Below, piece by piece: positions 10,571 through 21,600 of a stretch of 64,000 nt of DNA (positions are counted from its first letter, which is position 1; the number at the start of each line of letters is the position of its first letter). Under the pieces are notes generated by a model. That model saw only the letters and a program-made list of their open reading frames with translations, was not told the DNA's origin and searched no databases. A program made the position numbers and the translations under genes. Origin of the DNA: Stereocaulon alpinum (taxonomy: Eukaryota; Ascomycota; Lecanoromycetes; Lecanorales; Stereocaulaceae). The stretch is taken from contig JAEUBA010000010.1 of assembly GCA_018257865.1 (NCBI GenBank), positions 186,001 through 250,000 of the forward strand. The letters run 5' to 3'.

Positions 10571-11360
10571 GCTGGTAACCAACTCATGGAGTAAGCTCGA
10601 AGTGGTCGTTGTCGCTGCTGCTGCTGTGTGTTGAAGCACTTCCTAGAGCGAATTCTTGTATTGCCCCACTTGTGACCCAAGCATTTCCTTGCAGCCTCTG
10701 ACTCTAGAGCCACTGCCTGCGCATATCTTGCCACAACCTTTATCTGCTAGACTATGTAGAACTTCTAAATTTCTTCAATCCTCATAAGTCAAATTTCTAT
10801 GGCACGTCCAACAAATAAAGTCTGTTGATAATGCGTCACCAATCTTATGCTTCCTGGGTCGATGAGTATCGTCATACAACAGCATGGACAATCTCCTGAT
10901 CCTCTGCCAAAGTCGAATCCCTTCTCTCCGGACATTAATCGAAAGATACAAGACATCAGATTCATCAATGAGCTACGAAAGAATGCCTGACTGGTCGAAA
11001 CGTCTTTACGATTCAAGACGAACAATTCCTATCGATCTCAAGACATATCTAATGTCGGTGTCTAGTTGACACACATCCGCAGACCTCGAACAAGCAAAGG
11101 TGGTAGTTTACCCAATGGAGAGCAAATAAGGCTCGATGTGAACAAACCTCTCACTGGAACCTTCAGATCTTATGAGCAAACATCGGCAGCTACACTGAAC
11201 AGCACATATACATTGGTCTGATATAAAACACCAATGGTCCTCACGCTTCATGTCTCTCTCCAGATATCCAGTCCCTTCAAGATTCCCAAGCATCTTACTC
11301 AAAACTACATATTTTAGCCTTCTTTTAAAGAATTCAGCTCAGAGATCTCAACCGCACAAG
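10571..11360. other. Intergenic between two array members
   Basis: No supported gene. Short frames at 10789-11025 (-) and 10884-11069 (+) overlap each other and show no family features. Confidence 0.5.
11221..11228 (+). promoter_or_regulatory. TATA-like element (ATATAAAA)
   Basis: Lies 140 bp upstream of the ATG at 11361. Comparable TATATAG and TATATAAA elements sit about 178 and 157 bp before the first and third array members, which makes a shared core promoter plausible. Confidence 0.4.
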
Positions 11361-11645
11361 ATGGTGGGCTCCAACCAGGAATCCCCAAACTCCTCGACTG
11401 CTTCAGAACCGGGAAAGTATCTCCCTTCACAGGACAACTCTCCTTCCTCGGACGAAGGCCCCCAATCTCACGGCTCTGACCCTGAACCCTCTGCTGGTAC
11501 CGAATTACTACCCTCTCCGATACACTATGTCAAACAAAAGACGTGGCTCTGCTCAAATTGCAAGAAGAGGAACATACAGAAGTACAAGAAGTGTAAACAT
11601 TGCGGCCATGATCGCTGCAAGGATTGCTATGAAGTAAAGGGATAA
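11361..11645 (+). CDS. Small Cys/His-rich (zinc-knuckle) protein, array member 2
   Basis: 94 aa from the Met at 11361 (MVGSNQ); an in-frame upstream ATG at 11250 would add 37 residues but lies only about 20 bp from the TATA-like element, so I reject it. The first ~55 residues are Ser/Pro/acidic and probably disordered. The C-terminus is TWLCSNCKKRNIQKYKKCKH then CGHDRCKDCYEVKG, giving WxCxxC ... CxxCGHDRCxxC with even Cys/His spacing for two zinc-binding knuckles. The copia element is inserted 165 bp after its stop codon, so the 3' untranslated region or terminator may be affected. Confidence 0.75.
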   Translation: MVGSNQESPNSSTASEPGKYLPSQDNSPSSDEGPQSHGSDPEPSAGTELLPSPIHYVKQKTWLCSNCKKRNIQKYKKCKHCGHDRCKDCYEVKG

Positions 11646-11810
11646 CTTGGCGGGGTCTGAATCTGGGTATGACTCAGGATGGACACACTTGACAGGCTTA
11701 ATGGAGGGTAAAAGAGTGTTTCGTTCAGGCGAGATCAGATCTGAATGTCTGGTTCGTGATCGGATTCTTCGATTTGAGTCTGGCACGTCCTTCCCTATGG
11801 CCAACTTACT

Positions 11811-12027
11811 TGTCGGTATAACTTCGGACATTGGCCTTGGCGCCGGCTTGGCGACCGGCTTGGCAACCCCTTTATAAAACACCATAATCCACCTAGACTA
11901 GAATTAATTAATCCCTAGTTTACTAAGCCTAATAGACACCCTGCTAATCAGGTTATCCGGGGTAGGTAATAGGGGATTAAGTAACCTACTAACTAGTATA
12001 ACCTACTAGCAGTAGGTTCTACCGATA
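11811..12027 (+). repeat. Left LTR of the copia element
   Basis: 217 bp, begins TGTCGGTATAACTTCGG and ends ACCGATA (CA changed to TA by RIP). Same length as the right LTR; differences are transitions. Confidence 0.92.
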
Positions 12028-12059
12028 CTAATTAGTTATCAACCTCAGATTAGCAAGGT

Positions 12060-15000
12060 ACCGAAATTTTCAAATTTAATTAGAATCTAAAATACTAAGA
12101 CTAACGATATTACTATAAAACCTATAATAGACTGCCTAGCTGCTATAGAAGATAATAAGGGTATTATAACTAACTCTAGTATCTTCCTTAAAAACCTTAA
12201 TAAGGTAACTATAAAAGCCCTAATAATATATATTACTAAGATAATATCCGACTATAAATATCGTAAGGAAAGAGGATATAATCTATAGATAAACCTTAGG
12301 GAAGACTTCTATAATTAGGATAAGTAGTTACTTAATAGGGTATAAAAGAAAACCTTATATAATCTTTAAGACCTACTATTCGACCGTAACGTCTATATAC
12401 TAAAAGATAGGATATATATTTATAAATATATAGTAAGCCTACTAGTCGAACTATAGAAGGAGTAGCCTATAGATATACTACTTCTAAGACTCGCTATTCC
12501 TAGTAATAATATACCTACCTTAGATAGTACTATATCCCTACTACCTAAGATTATTATACTACCGCTAATCGATTTTAAGATAACTAGTAAAGTTATATAT
12601 CCCTAGACCCCTTTCTAGATAACCCTAATTAATAGTATAAAAATCTATAACGCTATTCTTAATTACTAGGAGTAAGGACTTTCTTAAAAGCTCGCCTTAC
12701 TCGCTAAGATCTATATAGAAGAGATAAAATATAATAGAAGGAGCGATACCTTTAACTATAAGCTAAATATATTCCTAACTAGCGCCTCTAACGTAGGGGT
12801 ACTATTAACTAAACTTTATATAGCTTTTTAGTATATACTAACTAGCGACGCCCTTAATTTCTACTTTAGTAATTAATTATCCTTCCTAGTAATAAACTTA
12901 GACTTACTAAGAATTATATTTAAGAGTAACTTTAAAGGAAGAGAATACTAGATTACTTACCTTAACGAATAGAATAGTATATCCCTATAACTATTTATTA
13001 ACTATAATAAAGATAAGACTTTAACTAAGTACCTAGACGCTATAATTTCTAAACTAAGAAAGCTATAATATAGCCTAGACGAAAGCCTCTATATAGATAG
13101 CTTTATCTACTAGAAAATTGTTACTGCCTGCGAAATAATACCTGCCTACGAATTCGTTTACCGAAAACCGCCTGCTACTATTATAGACCTTATCTAAGAC
13201 CTCTAATTATCTATAGCCCTATAAGACCGCCGCAGCCTTCTATCGCTAAGCGAAATAATATATATAGACCGCTGCTACTACTACTAAGAATCTAGTAACT
13301 AAGACGCTAGTAGCCGCAGCTGATCTTAATATCTAAGTAAACTTAGACCTAATAGTAAGACTACTAAGAAGCGTTACTTCGTCTATAATAAGGAGGGTTA
13401 TTAGTTAACTAACTACCCTAAGAAGGAGCGCTAAAGGAGTATTAAATAATACCTTACCGACTTCGAAGGCGAAAACGAAGATAATGCTAGTAGTAGCGAC
13501 GAAAGCACTGCTAATAATCTAGCTAATTAAGATAATAAAAATAAATTATTTCTAATATCTATAGGTACTATTAACGGTAAGACTATATACTAAAGGCTAA
13601 CTAACTAGGCTACCCTCTACGCAGTTATAAAAGCAATAATTACCTAAGATCTATATATTAATATCCTAGAACTACTATCTAAATTATATTATTTAGCCCC
13701 CCGCCGCCTACTAAGTAGATACGGCGACGATTACTTTTAAGGCCTTATAATTAATACTAGTACCTCCTATAACTCCTCTATAGGCTTTAATTAATATTTA
13801 GCCCTGCAGCGCGAGTAAGATATTAATATTAACACCGATAAGGCTAGTAGCGCTAAGTTTAAATTCGGTATTAGCGAAGCCTTATTAAAAGGTACCGTTA
13901 CCGTCTAATCGCTAATTAGGATTATCGAATTCTATATTATTAACGCTAATACGCCGTTCCTTCTCTACCTGCGAGACCTTAACTAAGTAGGATACTATCT
14001 TAATAATTTAACTAACTACTTAGTTAGTAGTAGTAAGTAAGTCCTAATTACTTAGCTATATAGTTACCCCTTCCTTATATAGGGAACTTCGCTATCTAAC
14101 GCCTATATTAATACCTATACTAATAACGTCGGTAAGGTGAATAGCTAACTAATAGAGTAAGAACTCTACCGCCTATACCGCTGCTTTAGATACCTATCTA
14201 TAATACGCCTAGTACGCCTGTTAAAGCGCTCTAGCTATTAATTCGACTAGGCAGTAATCAACCGACTATCTAAGTTTTATTTAACTTGCCAAAAATACGG
14301 AAGATCGCTAGGAAGATTTAAATTTACTATTAAAAACGACCTATAATTTAATTACTTAGTGATAATTAATATTATATATTTAGATAGTCCTACTATCTTA
14401 GTCCTATATATAGTTAATAAGGCTATACGCTTCCAGACCGCCCGCTTTCTTAAAGATATTTTAGCGGAGATAGTCTAAGATACCCTAAGAGCCTGCTAGA
14501 TTAATACCTACGTTAGACTATCGGATATACTAGTCTATAACGCTGGTAAGTAATTCACCAGCGTTAAATTCGCCTCTAAGGTAAAAGGAATAGTAATTAA
14601 GGTAAAATACGTCCCTATTAAAGCCTACTACTTAGTCGGACTAGTTAAATACTACTATATACCTTTTAGACGTACTTATAATATTATCCGCGAAGACCTA
14701 CTACTACTAGGTAAGTAATTCGTCCTATAAATAGCTATTAAGGTAATTAATAATATAGCTAGACCTAACGGGCTAATACCTATACTACTTCTCTTTAGTA
14801 CGTTCCTAAGACTTACTAAGCTAGACCCTACGCACCTATTAATTACGGAAAGAGGTAAGGCTATTAAACGCGTAATAAAAGAAGTATTAAATTTATTAGC
14901 TAAAAGAGACGTTATAGAAGTACTACGCTACTAAAATAATCTATAAAACGACGCTATCTTAGATACTTCCGTCGGCAGTAATATCTTAGTCTAGCGTAAA

Positions 15001-18000
15001 GATAAAGGATAGAAAGGACCCTATTAACTACTTACTATAGATAACTAAGTCTATATAGTAAAACTTAGTAGCGGCCCTATAGCCTTCTAAATTATATTAG
15101 TTAAGCCTTACTTCGAGGAGTTAGCTAATTAGATACCTAAGGTAGAAGCTAAAGCTGATACAGACCTACTAAATAGCGATAATAAGGATCCGGAAATATA
15201 AGCTACTACTGAATATCTATAGCGATAACGACGCCTGCCTGCTCGCTATATATATATTACTAATAAGGAGTAATTAGATATTAAGCTATTAATAAAGCTT
15301 TAGTTAGAAGGCGCTATTCGATCGCTAAACGGTCTATTTATCGACTCTCGCTAAAAAGAAATTAACGGCCTTATTACTAAAGGAGTCTTTAAGATTATTA
15401 GTAAGTAGGATATACCGCTATATACCCGTATCTTCGGCTGCTAATTCGTTAATAATATTAAGTAGGATAGCGCTATACTATTCGAGAAGTCTAAACTAGT
15501 CGTCTAAGCCTATAATAATAAAGGTAAGAAGGAGGTACTAATATAGTTACTAATAATTTAACGCGCTAGCTAACGCCTTATTATTTACCTCGCCGTAATT
15601 CTACTAAGAGACCTCTATATACGCGATATCTTATAAGCTTATATATAGTCGACTTTAGTACTAAGCCGCCCTATCTATATAAAACCGCCGTAAGGCACCG
15701 ACCTAGGAGATAATATACTAAAAGTAGTCCGCCCGCTATATAGCGTCCTAGAGGTAGGGATATATTAGTTTAAAACCTACTATAACTACTATATTATAAA
15801 GCTAGGCCTTACCGTCTCCTTATTCGATCCCTGCCTAATATTCTCTAAGCAGGTAATTATTAGCTTGCAGACTAACGACTTACTATTTTATAGGATAACC
15901 GAATACTTAGAGCTGAAAGAGTAAGTACGCCTTAATATAGGCTTTCTAGTAAAGCTAATCGAAAAGCTTAATAAAGAGAAGGACCTCCCCTTTAATAGTA
16001 TAGTTATCTTAACTAGTAATAGCGATATTCTAAAGCTCTTATAGTAACGGTAATATAGTAAGATGGCCAGCGATGGAGACACACCTGTACGCGGTGCTGG
16101 CTACGAACCTGAATACCTATTCAGAGCTGAGATATCTCCCCTAATACATTACAGGTTGAACGATGTTGAGACGTCGCGTAGTTGCTGAGAACTCCGTGCA
16201 GAGTTTTTCAGGCAACGCGACAACACCTACCCTAACTCCACCACAACTATTATACCTCCCCTACGATCGAGACTAGACAGCAAGAATTAGCATCGGGTGC
16301 AGTATCTCAGCCCGACGAGTGAAGAGCACAGGCAACACCTGCCCAGCCGTTAATTCGAAAAATCTAATATCTACGTGCGCTCGATGCGTATCCACTGGTT
16401 AAGACTGACGCGCAGTCTATCCTAGGGGAAGGCTGGGGTTGTGGGTATACAGGACTAAGAGAAGGACATACTAGGTTATAAATTAGAAGGCGTATTTTGG
16501 AAAAGGACGGCCCCTATCTAAGTAGCTAGGCGAGCCTTTGGTATAAGCGGCGCCGTATGACTATGATTGCAAGCTGAAGGGTTGGCTCCCCCCTAAAGCA
16601 AAGTGCATAAGGATAGAAGTAAGTACTATCCAATACGACCGGCGGGATGTTATACCATCCGATTCTTCATACAAGTATAGGCCTCCTAGGCGGTATATAT
16701 GGCTTCCCCCCTTTCTCGCATCCTCAACCAGCAAACCACCGAACAGCCAAATCCGATACTACTACGGACACCAATGAACACCACTAATCAGCGCTAATAA
16801 CTCGAACCCTTGCGGGACGGCTATACACCCCCTCCTCCCCCCCCCCCGTATCGACACAGCAAAGGTCAAAGAAAGTTACAGGGCGCTCAGCGCCACAATA
16901 AAGTCGAAGGATATAAAAGAATACAGCAGGGTCCTTAAGAGCTGAGTATAGTGCGAAGGGCGTATATTACAGTTAGTATTGGAAATAATGTTATAGAGCG
17001 CTCAGCATAATATTAAAGAATACAGTTAAGAGTTACCGGTGTTAAGGAGGCCTAGGGTATAATCCCCAGACCAAAAGCAATTGCATCGTTAAGGATAAGC
17101 GGGAGTTTTTATCCAGGCACTATGCTATGGTTTCTCTTGCGGCTAGGAAAGGCACACTACGTGTACTATCTACTGGTTTCACAAATAATGTAATAGAACA
17201 CCCTCATTAGTATATATAGATACTAGAATAGGCGTATAAACCAATCAATCAATCAATAGTAAGATTAATATAATCGACGCTGCTACCGCTAGCGATATTA
17301 AATTATAATATATTAAGGAATAGGTAAGGGGCGCCTATATAGCCTCTATATATTAACTAGAGATAGCCTTCGCACTATTAAAGATAGCCTAAATTACTTA
17401 CCTAGCGAAAGAAGACGTTGATTAGTTAAATAAATAGCTGAATTAGTAAAGAGAAAATAACTACTAAGGCCTATAATTTATTAAGCTTGCTCTAGAGAAG
17501 CTGAAACTACTAGTTTTTATTAATACGGCCTTCGCTAATAACGCTAACCTTAGCTCCTAGATTAGCTATATTATCGTCCTTACTAATAAGAAGCAGCTGG
17601 ACGAATTAACTATTAGTATTAGTAGTAATATAATCTACTAGAGTAGTACTAAGTATAAAAGGGTTATAAGATTTATACTTACCTCTAAGTTATATATAAT
17701 AGTAGTAGGGTTTAATATCGCTACTACCCTATAGTCTACTATTAGTACTATTACTTAGGTAAAGATCCTACTAATCCTATATACCGACTCCTACTCCCTA
17801 TACGACTGTATTATACGCCTTAGTACTACCGCTGAAAAGCGCCTAATAATTAATATAATAGGACTACGGCAGTCCTATAAGAGAAGGGAAATTAATAAGG
17901 TGCGGTAGATTAATAGTAATTATAACCTAGTAGATACTATAACTAAGGAGCGCTACTACTAAGTATTAAAGTAACTAGTAAGTAGTAACGCTATTAAGTT

Positions 18001-18150
18001 AAAGACTAACGCCTAGGTAGAAAGGTAGGCTGTAACCTATAAGGAAGAGAATAGCCTTACTATAGCCTATAAGGAGAAGGAGGAGCTTACCGTAATCTAA
18101 CTAATTAGATTATAGCTTTACTTAGCCTAGCAGGCCTACTATTTTTCCTA
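12060..18150 (+). pseudogene. Decayed copia gag-pol, interrupted by a nested insertion
   Basis: Visible remnants in order: a gag zinc knuckle near 13371-13432 (RYFVYNKEGY*LTNY, where Tyr replaces the TGY-encoded Cys after G-to-A change); a protease site near 13747 (INTSTSYNSSIG for IDTGTSYNS); integrase core NAGKQFTSVKF near 14537 and following residues; RT from about 15360 (GVFKIISK..., DPCLIFSKQ..., QTND at about 15868 for the QTDD variant of the catalytic box); RNase H after the nested element (FINTAFANNANL near 17515, TDSYSLYDC near 17790). Catalytic Asp to Asn changes and dozens of stops make it non-functional. All damage seen fits RIP. Confidence 0.88.
16065..17255 (+). mobile_element. 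Nested non-LTR-like insertion with (CAAT)n tail
   Basis: The AT-rich RIP landscape is abruptly replaced by 1191 bp of normal composition rich in CA/TG. Both borders carry the 10 bp direct repeat ATAGTAAGAT (16055-16064 and 17256-17265), and the right end finishes in CAATCAATCAATCA. A variable-length target duplication plus a simple-repeat 3' tail points to target-primed retrotransposition (LINE- or SINE-like). It opens with ATGGCCAGCGATGG and a ~50-codon frame but has no long coding region. An internal word (GTTAYAGRGCGCTCAGC...) occurs twice, about 120 bp apart near 16876 and 16990. It splits RT from RNase H. Class is inferred from the ends only. Confidence 0.7.
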
Positions 18151-18210
18151 TACTATTTAATTAATTAGAGTTAATTAGTAGTGTTTTCGACTTTTAAAAA
18201 GTTTTGCTAG

Positions 18211-18427
18211 TATTAGTATAACTTCGGATATTAGCCTTAGCGCCGGCTTAGCGACCGGCTTAGCAACCCCTTTATAAAACACTATAATCCACCTAGACTA
18301 GAATCAATCAATCCCCAGTTTACTAAGCCCAATAGACACCCTGCTAATCAGGTTGTCCGGGGCAGGTAATAGGGGATCAAGCAACCTACTAACCGGTACA
18401 ACCTACTAGCAGTAGGTTCTACCGACA
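18211..18427 (+). repeat. Right LTR of the copia element
   Basis: 217 bp, begins TATTAGTATAACTTCGG and ends ACCGACA. It keeps several C and G bases lost from the left LTR, and the reverse, as expected when RIP hits both copies. Confidence 0.92.
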
Positions 18428-18432
18428 TTACT

Positions 18433-19176
18433 CAATTGCGATATCATCTTCATCTTGCTATTCATGCCTTGATTTTTGTGATACGGTCTACGATGATACG
18501 TCAGCTCTTTGGCATACGAAAGGAGTGTTCAAGATGCTGCTTCTCCCAGCCCGTCATCAGCATTGATGGACATACCGCGCGTGTCTCGGCAAATGCTTCC
18601 CGAAAGTCTTTGCAATAGGTGCATCGTGAATCGAGGGGAAAGAAACACCATTTGGCCTTGTGTCAGATTGGCTATTGCGGGAAGAGCACGTGCAAAAAGT
18701 CCCCAGTGGCAAAAGAAACACCGCCAAAACCGTCGATCTGAAACATATGCTTCGGCTATTCCCAGTAACATTTGCAACACAGCCAGTTCATAACATCGTT
18801 TGCTCGTGTCGCAGCTGGAACTGAGATCGAAACTTATACAGTCGCAGCAATATTGAGGTCGTTTGATGTATCTCATTGTACATGGATCGTGATGGATGAT
18901 CCTCGATTGCCATTATGCAGTCGCACAAACGACACGAAACAACTTCCAAGACGCTTCTATTATGGCACTACAAGACCGTCCAATTGATCTCCTCCCGATC
19001 TTGAAGCACGATTATATAAAGCTAACATCTTGACTTGATAAGCATGTCCTCATCGACAATCCTTCAGAACATAACAAACAAACCCACCCTTCACCATCGA
19101 AGCCGGCTTCGATCCTCCACCCCACAAGCAATCATAAATTTTCATACATCCAAATCTCTCTCAATACAGATTCATC
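18433..19176. other. No gene recognised
   Basis: Right flank of the retrotransposon. Frames at 18436-18793 (+) and 18529-18876 (-) overlap on opposite strands and show no family features. TATATAAA at 19013-19020 lies 157 bp upstream of the next array member. Confidence 0.45.
19013..19020 (+). promoter_or_regulatory. TATA-like element (TATATAAA)
   Basis: Good TATA match 157 bp upstream of the ATG at 19177, similar in position to the elements before array members 1 and 2. Confidence 0.45.
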
Positions 19177-19486
19177 ATGGGCTGCACCCCCTCCCGCCCC
19201 ACCCAACCCCCCTCAGAAGACGAGAAACCCCTCATAAACCCCTACTACAACCCCCACCCCAACCCCAACCCCAGCCCTCGCAACGCCCCAATCCCTACGC
19301 ACCTCCGCATCCCCCAACGCAAAGGAACCTTAGGCATCCGCATGTACCAATGCTGTAAATGCTTGCAAACGAATACCCGTAGTGGGAGGCCAGGTGGGAG
19401 TTATTGTATGAAGAGTGTTTGTGAGAGGAGGGAGGGGGGGGGTGCAGCATAAGATGTGTGGGAATTGTTGGCAGATTACTATTTGA
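19177..19486 (+). pseudogene. Small Cys/His-rich protein, array member 3, apparently frameshifted
   Basis: The frame from 19177 gives 91 aa and ends at TAA 19450-19452. It has a Pro-rich N-terminus (MGCTPSRPTQPPS) and the first knuckle MYQCCKCLQTNT, but loses the second. Directly after a run of about ten Gs (19433-19442) another frame reads QHKMCGNCWQITI and stops at 19484-19486, matching the QHYRCHGC half of the neighbour at 19995. One missing or extra base at the G run therefore separates the two halves. It may be a genuine pseudogene or a homopolymer sequencing error. A 42 nt intron (GT at 19406, AG at 19446-19447) does not help: it brings TAA into frame. The Met-Gly-Cys start could be lipid modified. 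Confidence 0.55.
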
Positions 19487-19994
19487 GAGGGGGAATGGGG
19501 TGATGGTGGTAGTGGGTTGTTGCGGTTGGCATCGGTGATAGGAGGGTTTGTGTTTGTAGGAATGGAGTTGAGATGTTGGCTGGTCCGCTGTTGTTTTTGC
19601 ATTAGCGTGGAGTTTGGAACATCTGGGAGTGTCTTTCTTGGGTGGCGTTGATCAGTTTGTACATGAAATAGAATCCAGCGTTTGCCAAACGTGGGGACTG
19701 CAATGGGTTTAGTTCTGTGTCACCACATCCAGTCCGAACAGACGACAGGCTCTCCGCAACGATAGCGTAGCACAAGGTTGGTCGTGCAAGTATCGTGACT
19801 CTGAGCATAGATCTGCTGAGCATATCATCAGTTTCATTCCTAAACACAGGTTTCATGTATAACCTCAGTCCTGAACCAGATCAGATGCATCTCCTTGTCA
19901 CTAATATAAGAACAAACATAAACAAGTCTTCGAAGGTTTTCATCAGCAAAAAAAAATATACCCAAGAATCAGGTTCATAAATCAGTCACTCACC
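19453..19994. other. Intergenic between array members 3 and 4
   Basis: Apart from the frameshifted tail to 19486, I see no coding sequence. An A-rich stretch precedes the next start codon. Confidence 0.5.
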
Positions 19995-20423
19995 ATGGAG
20001 AATTTCAAAAACCCCAACACGACCCCATCATACCCAAGCGGTCATCCAAACCGCCCAACCCTGCCCTACAGACCTCACCACACCGAAGATACCCACCTCC
20101 GCCAAGTCACTAGCGGAACCCCAACCATCCACCATGCCTCCCACAACTACAGACCCTATACCACGGACGTCTATAACATCTGTCAACCTATGATCTCTGA
20201 ACCTAGTGCTAGCGAGCCAAGAAGATATGAACCAATAGCCAGGAAGCCGGTTGCTTCAAGTGCCACCCCACAGGGCTACCACTGGCGCTGGATCTGCTGT
20301 CACTGCAACTACAGCTCGAATCCTGATAATTGGGGACGGTGCCATGGGGTGCCTGATGGAGCGGGATGCCAGCATTATAGGTGTCATGGGTGTGCTAAGA
20401 GGCTGGTGAAGAATTACCCATGA
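19995..20423 (+). CDS. Small Cys/His-rich (zinc-knuckle) protein, array member 4
   Basis: 142 aa, single exon. About 95 residues rich in Pro, His, Asn and Tyr, probably disordered, precede WRWICCHCNYSSNPDNWGRC and GAGCQHYRCHGCAKR. The arrangement WxCCxC ... C ... CxHxRCxxC is the same as in the genes at 10277 and 11361, with a longer insert between the knuckles. Probable zinc-binding protein of unknown function. The four-gene array on one strand suggests local duplication with rapid divergence outside the Cys/His residues. Confidence 0.72.
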   Translation: MENFKNPNTTPSYPSGHPNRPTLPYRPHHTEDTHLRQVTSGTPTIHHASHNYRPYTTDVYNICQPMISEPSASEPRRYEPIARKPVASSATPQGYHWRWICCHCNYSSNPDNWGRCHGVPDGAGCQHYRCHGCAKRLVKNYP

Positions 20424-21600
20424 TAGCTGTAGGTCCTGTGTTGTACTAGAACGACTTTGCTTCCTTTGGCGTGCTTTGTATGTGTTCGGTAGGTGTTTTG
20501 GGTTTGGTAGGCAGATCAAGTAGATTGCTGGAATTCAGCATATGTTTGTACCACAACGTTTGCTTTCAACGCCGTAGCGCTTACCTGGTCACCAACACTC
20601 GGAGCTGGAGTCGCGGAGCTTCATACAGTAAACAATGTTTGGGTAGTGAAGCAAGTAACGTAATGATATAGAGGAATCGAATCTGTCAACAGTATGAGTG
20701 AGAATATGCATGGAGAGAGGCAATGCGCCAATGCTGAGCCATGCCCTCCCGAAGGCATGTACGCGCGCATCCTCACAACGCAGCAGACAGTAGAGTGGGG
20801 GACGACCCATTGACCCCTTCCCTCTTTTCGCATTGCGACTGTTGATCCTCGAGTATGCTTTCTGATACCTCTTGAAGTCAAGCTTCGGAGTGGCAAAGAA
20901 ATTGAAGCTATACAGAACACCACGACGTTCGAAGGTCAACATTCGGAAACCCTAAAGAGGTTAGACCTTGATGGCTGTCGGCGGTGTGTAGTGGCGGTCA
21001 ACATCACTCAGTGATGATGGGTGGGTGTGCTAGCGCGAAAGCTCCCCAACCCGCACTTTCTGAATGTCCTTTGTCTTGTAATTCAGGGAAATCAGCACGT
21101 CGACACCTAGTCGATTGACGCGTGATCTATGCTTAACTGACACCGAGAGCGCCAGCGACTTTGTGACAGGACTACATGTGTCGTTATCGGTACAGAAATA
21201 CCAATCTTGCCTTTTACGATAAGCTAGTCCCCTAAGCCGCGAGAGTCTCGAGGCCAGAAATATGATGGACGATTATGTGAGCATTACTCATGCGTGACAC
21301 TGCGAGACTTGCTCCCGCTGCGATTCCTTTACTTCATCACTTGAAAACGCAATCTTAGTGTCCTTATCCCGCACTGGAAACATCCACCAGTCCGCACTGC
21401 CAGCGGTGAGTCAGCCTAAGATGTCAGGTCCCTGCAGTGCACTGCATTCATGATCCAGGTCACGGAAATTGGTAGTAATGAAAATAGTGGTGAAGGATTG
21501 CGTCGAATAAAACCATAGCAGAGCCTTCAGGAGACGGCTTTGAGATGTCGTTGGTCGTTGAGCTCTTCTGCATCGGCGACTAAAACGTAGAGCCATGTTC
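20424..21600. other. No gene recognised
   Basis: A 117-codon minus frame (20589-20942) starts MLTFERRGVLYSFNFFATPK but has no recognisable domain and an overlapping alternative frame, so I leave it uncalled. Nothing else stands out. Confidence 0.4.

Larger units (their letters stand above)
11811..18427 (+). mobile_element. Full-length RIP-mutated Ty1/copia LTR retrotransposon
   Basis: Two 217 bp direct repeats (11811-12027 and 18211-18427) start TG (TA after RIP in the right copy) and end CA (TA in the left copy), and the flanks carry a perfect 5 bp target duplication TTACT (11806-11810 and 18428-18432). Differences between the two LTRs that I compared are all C/T or G/A. The interior is AT-rich, almost free of CpA/TpG, and full of TAG/TAA. 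Reading through stops gives the order gag, protease, integrase, RT, RNase H on the plus strand, which defines Ty1/copia. A 1191 bp element is nested at 16065-17255. A possible primer-binding site, altered by RIP, follows the left LTR (about 12031), but I cannot assign the tRNA. Confidence 0.95.

Noticed and set aside
16800..16830. B-box-like GGGTTCGAG on the minus strand in the nested element (tRNA-derived SINE idea)
   Set aside because: No convincing A box at the right distance, and it is on the strand opposite to the tail polarity.
19406..19447. A 42 nt intron in array member 3
   Set aside because: Donor and acceptor exist, but the join creates an immediate TAA and does not restore the second knuckle.
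20589..20942. 117-codon minus ORF
   Set aside because: No recognisable domain and an overlapping alternative frame on the same strand; not enough to call a gene.
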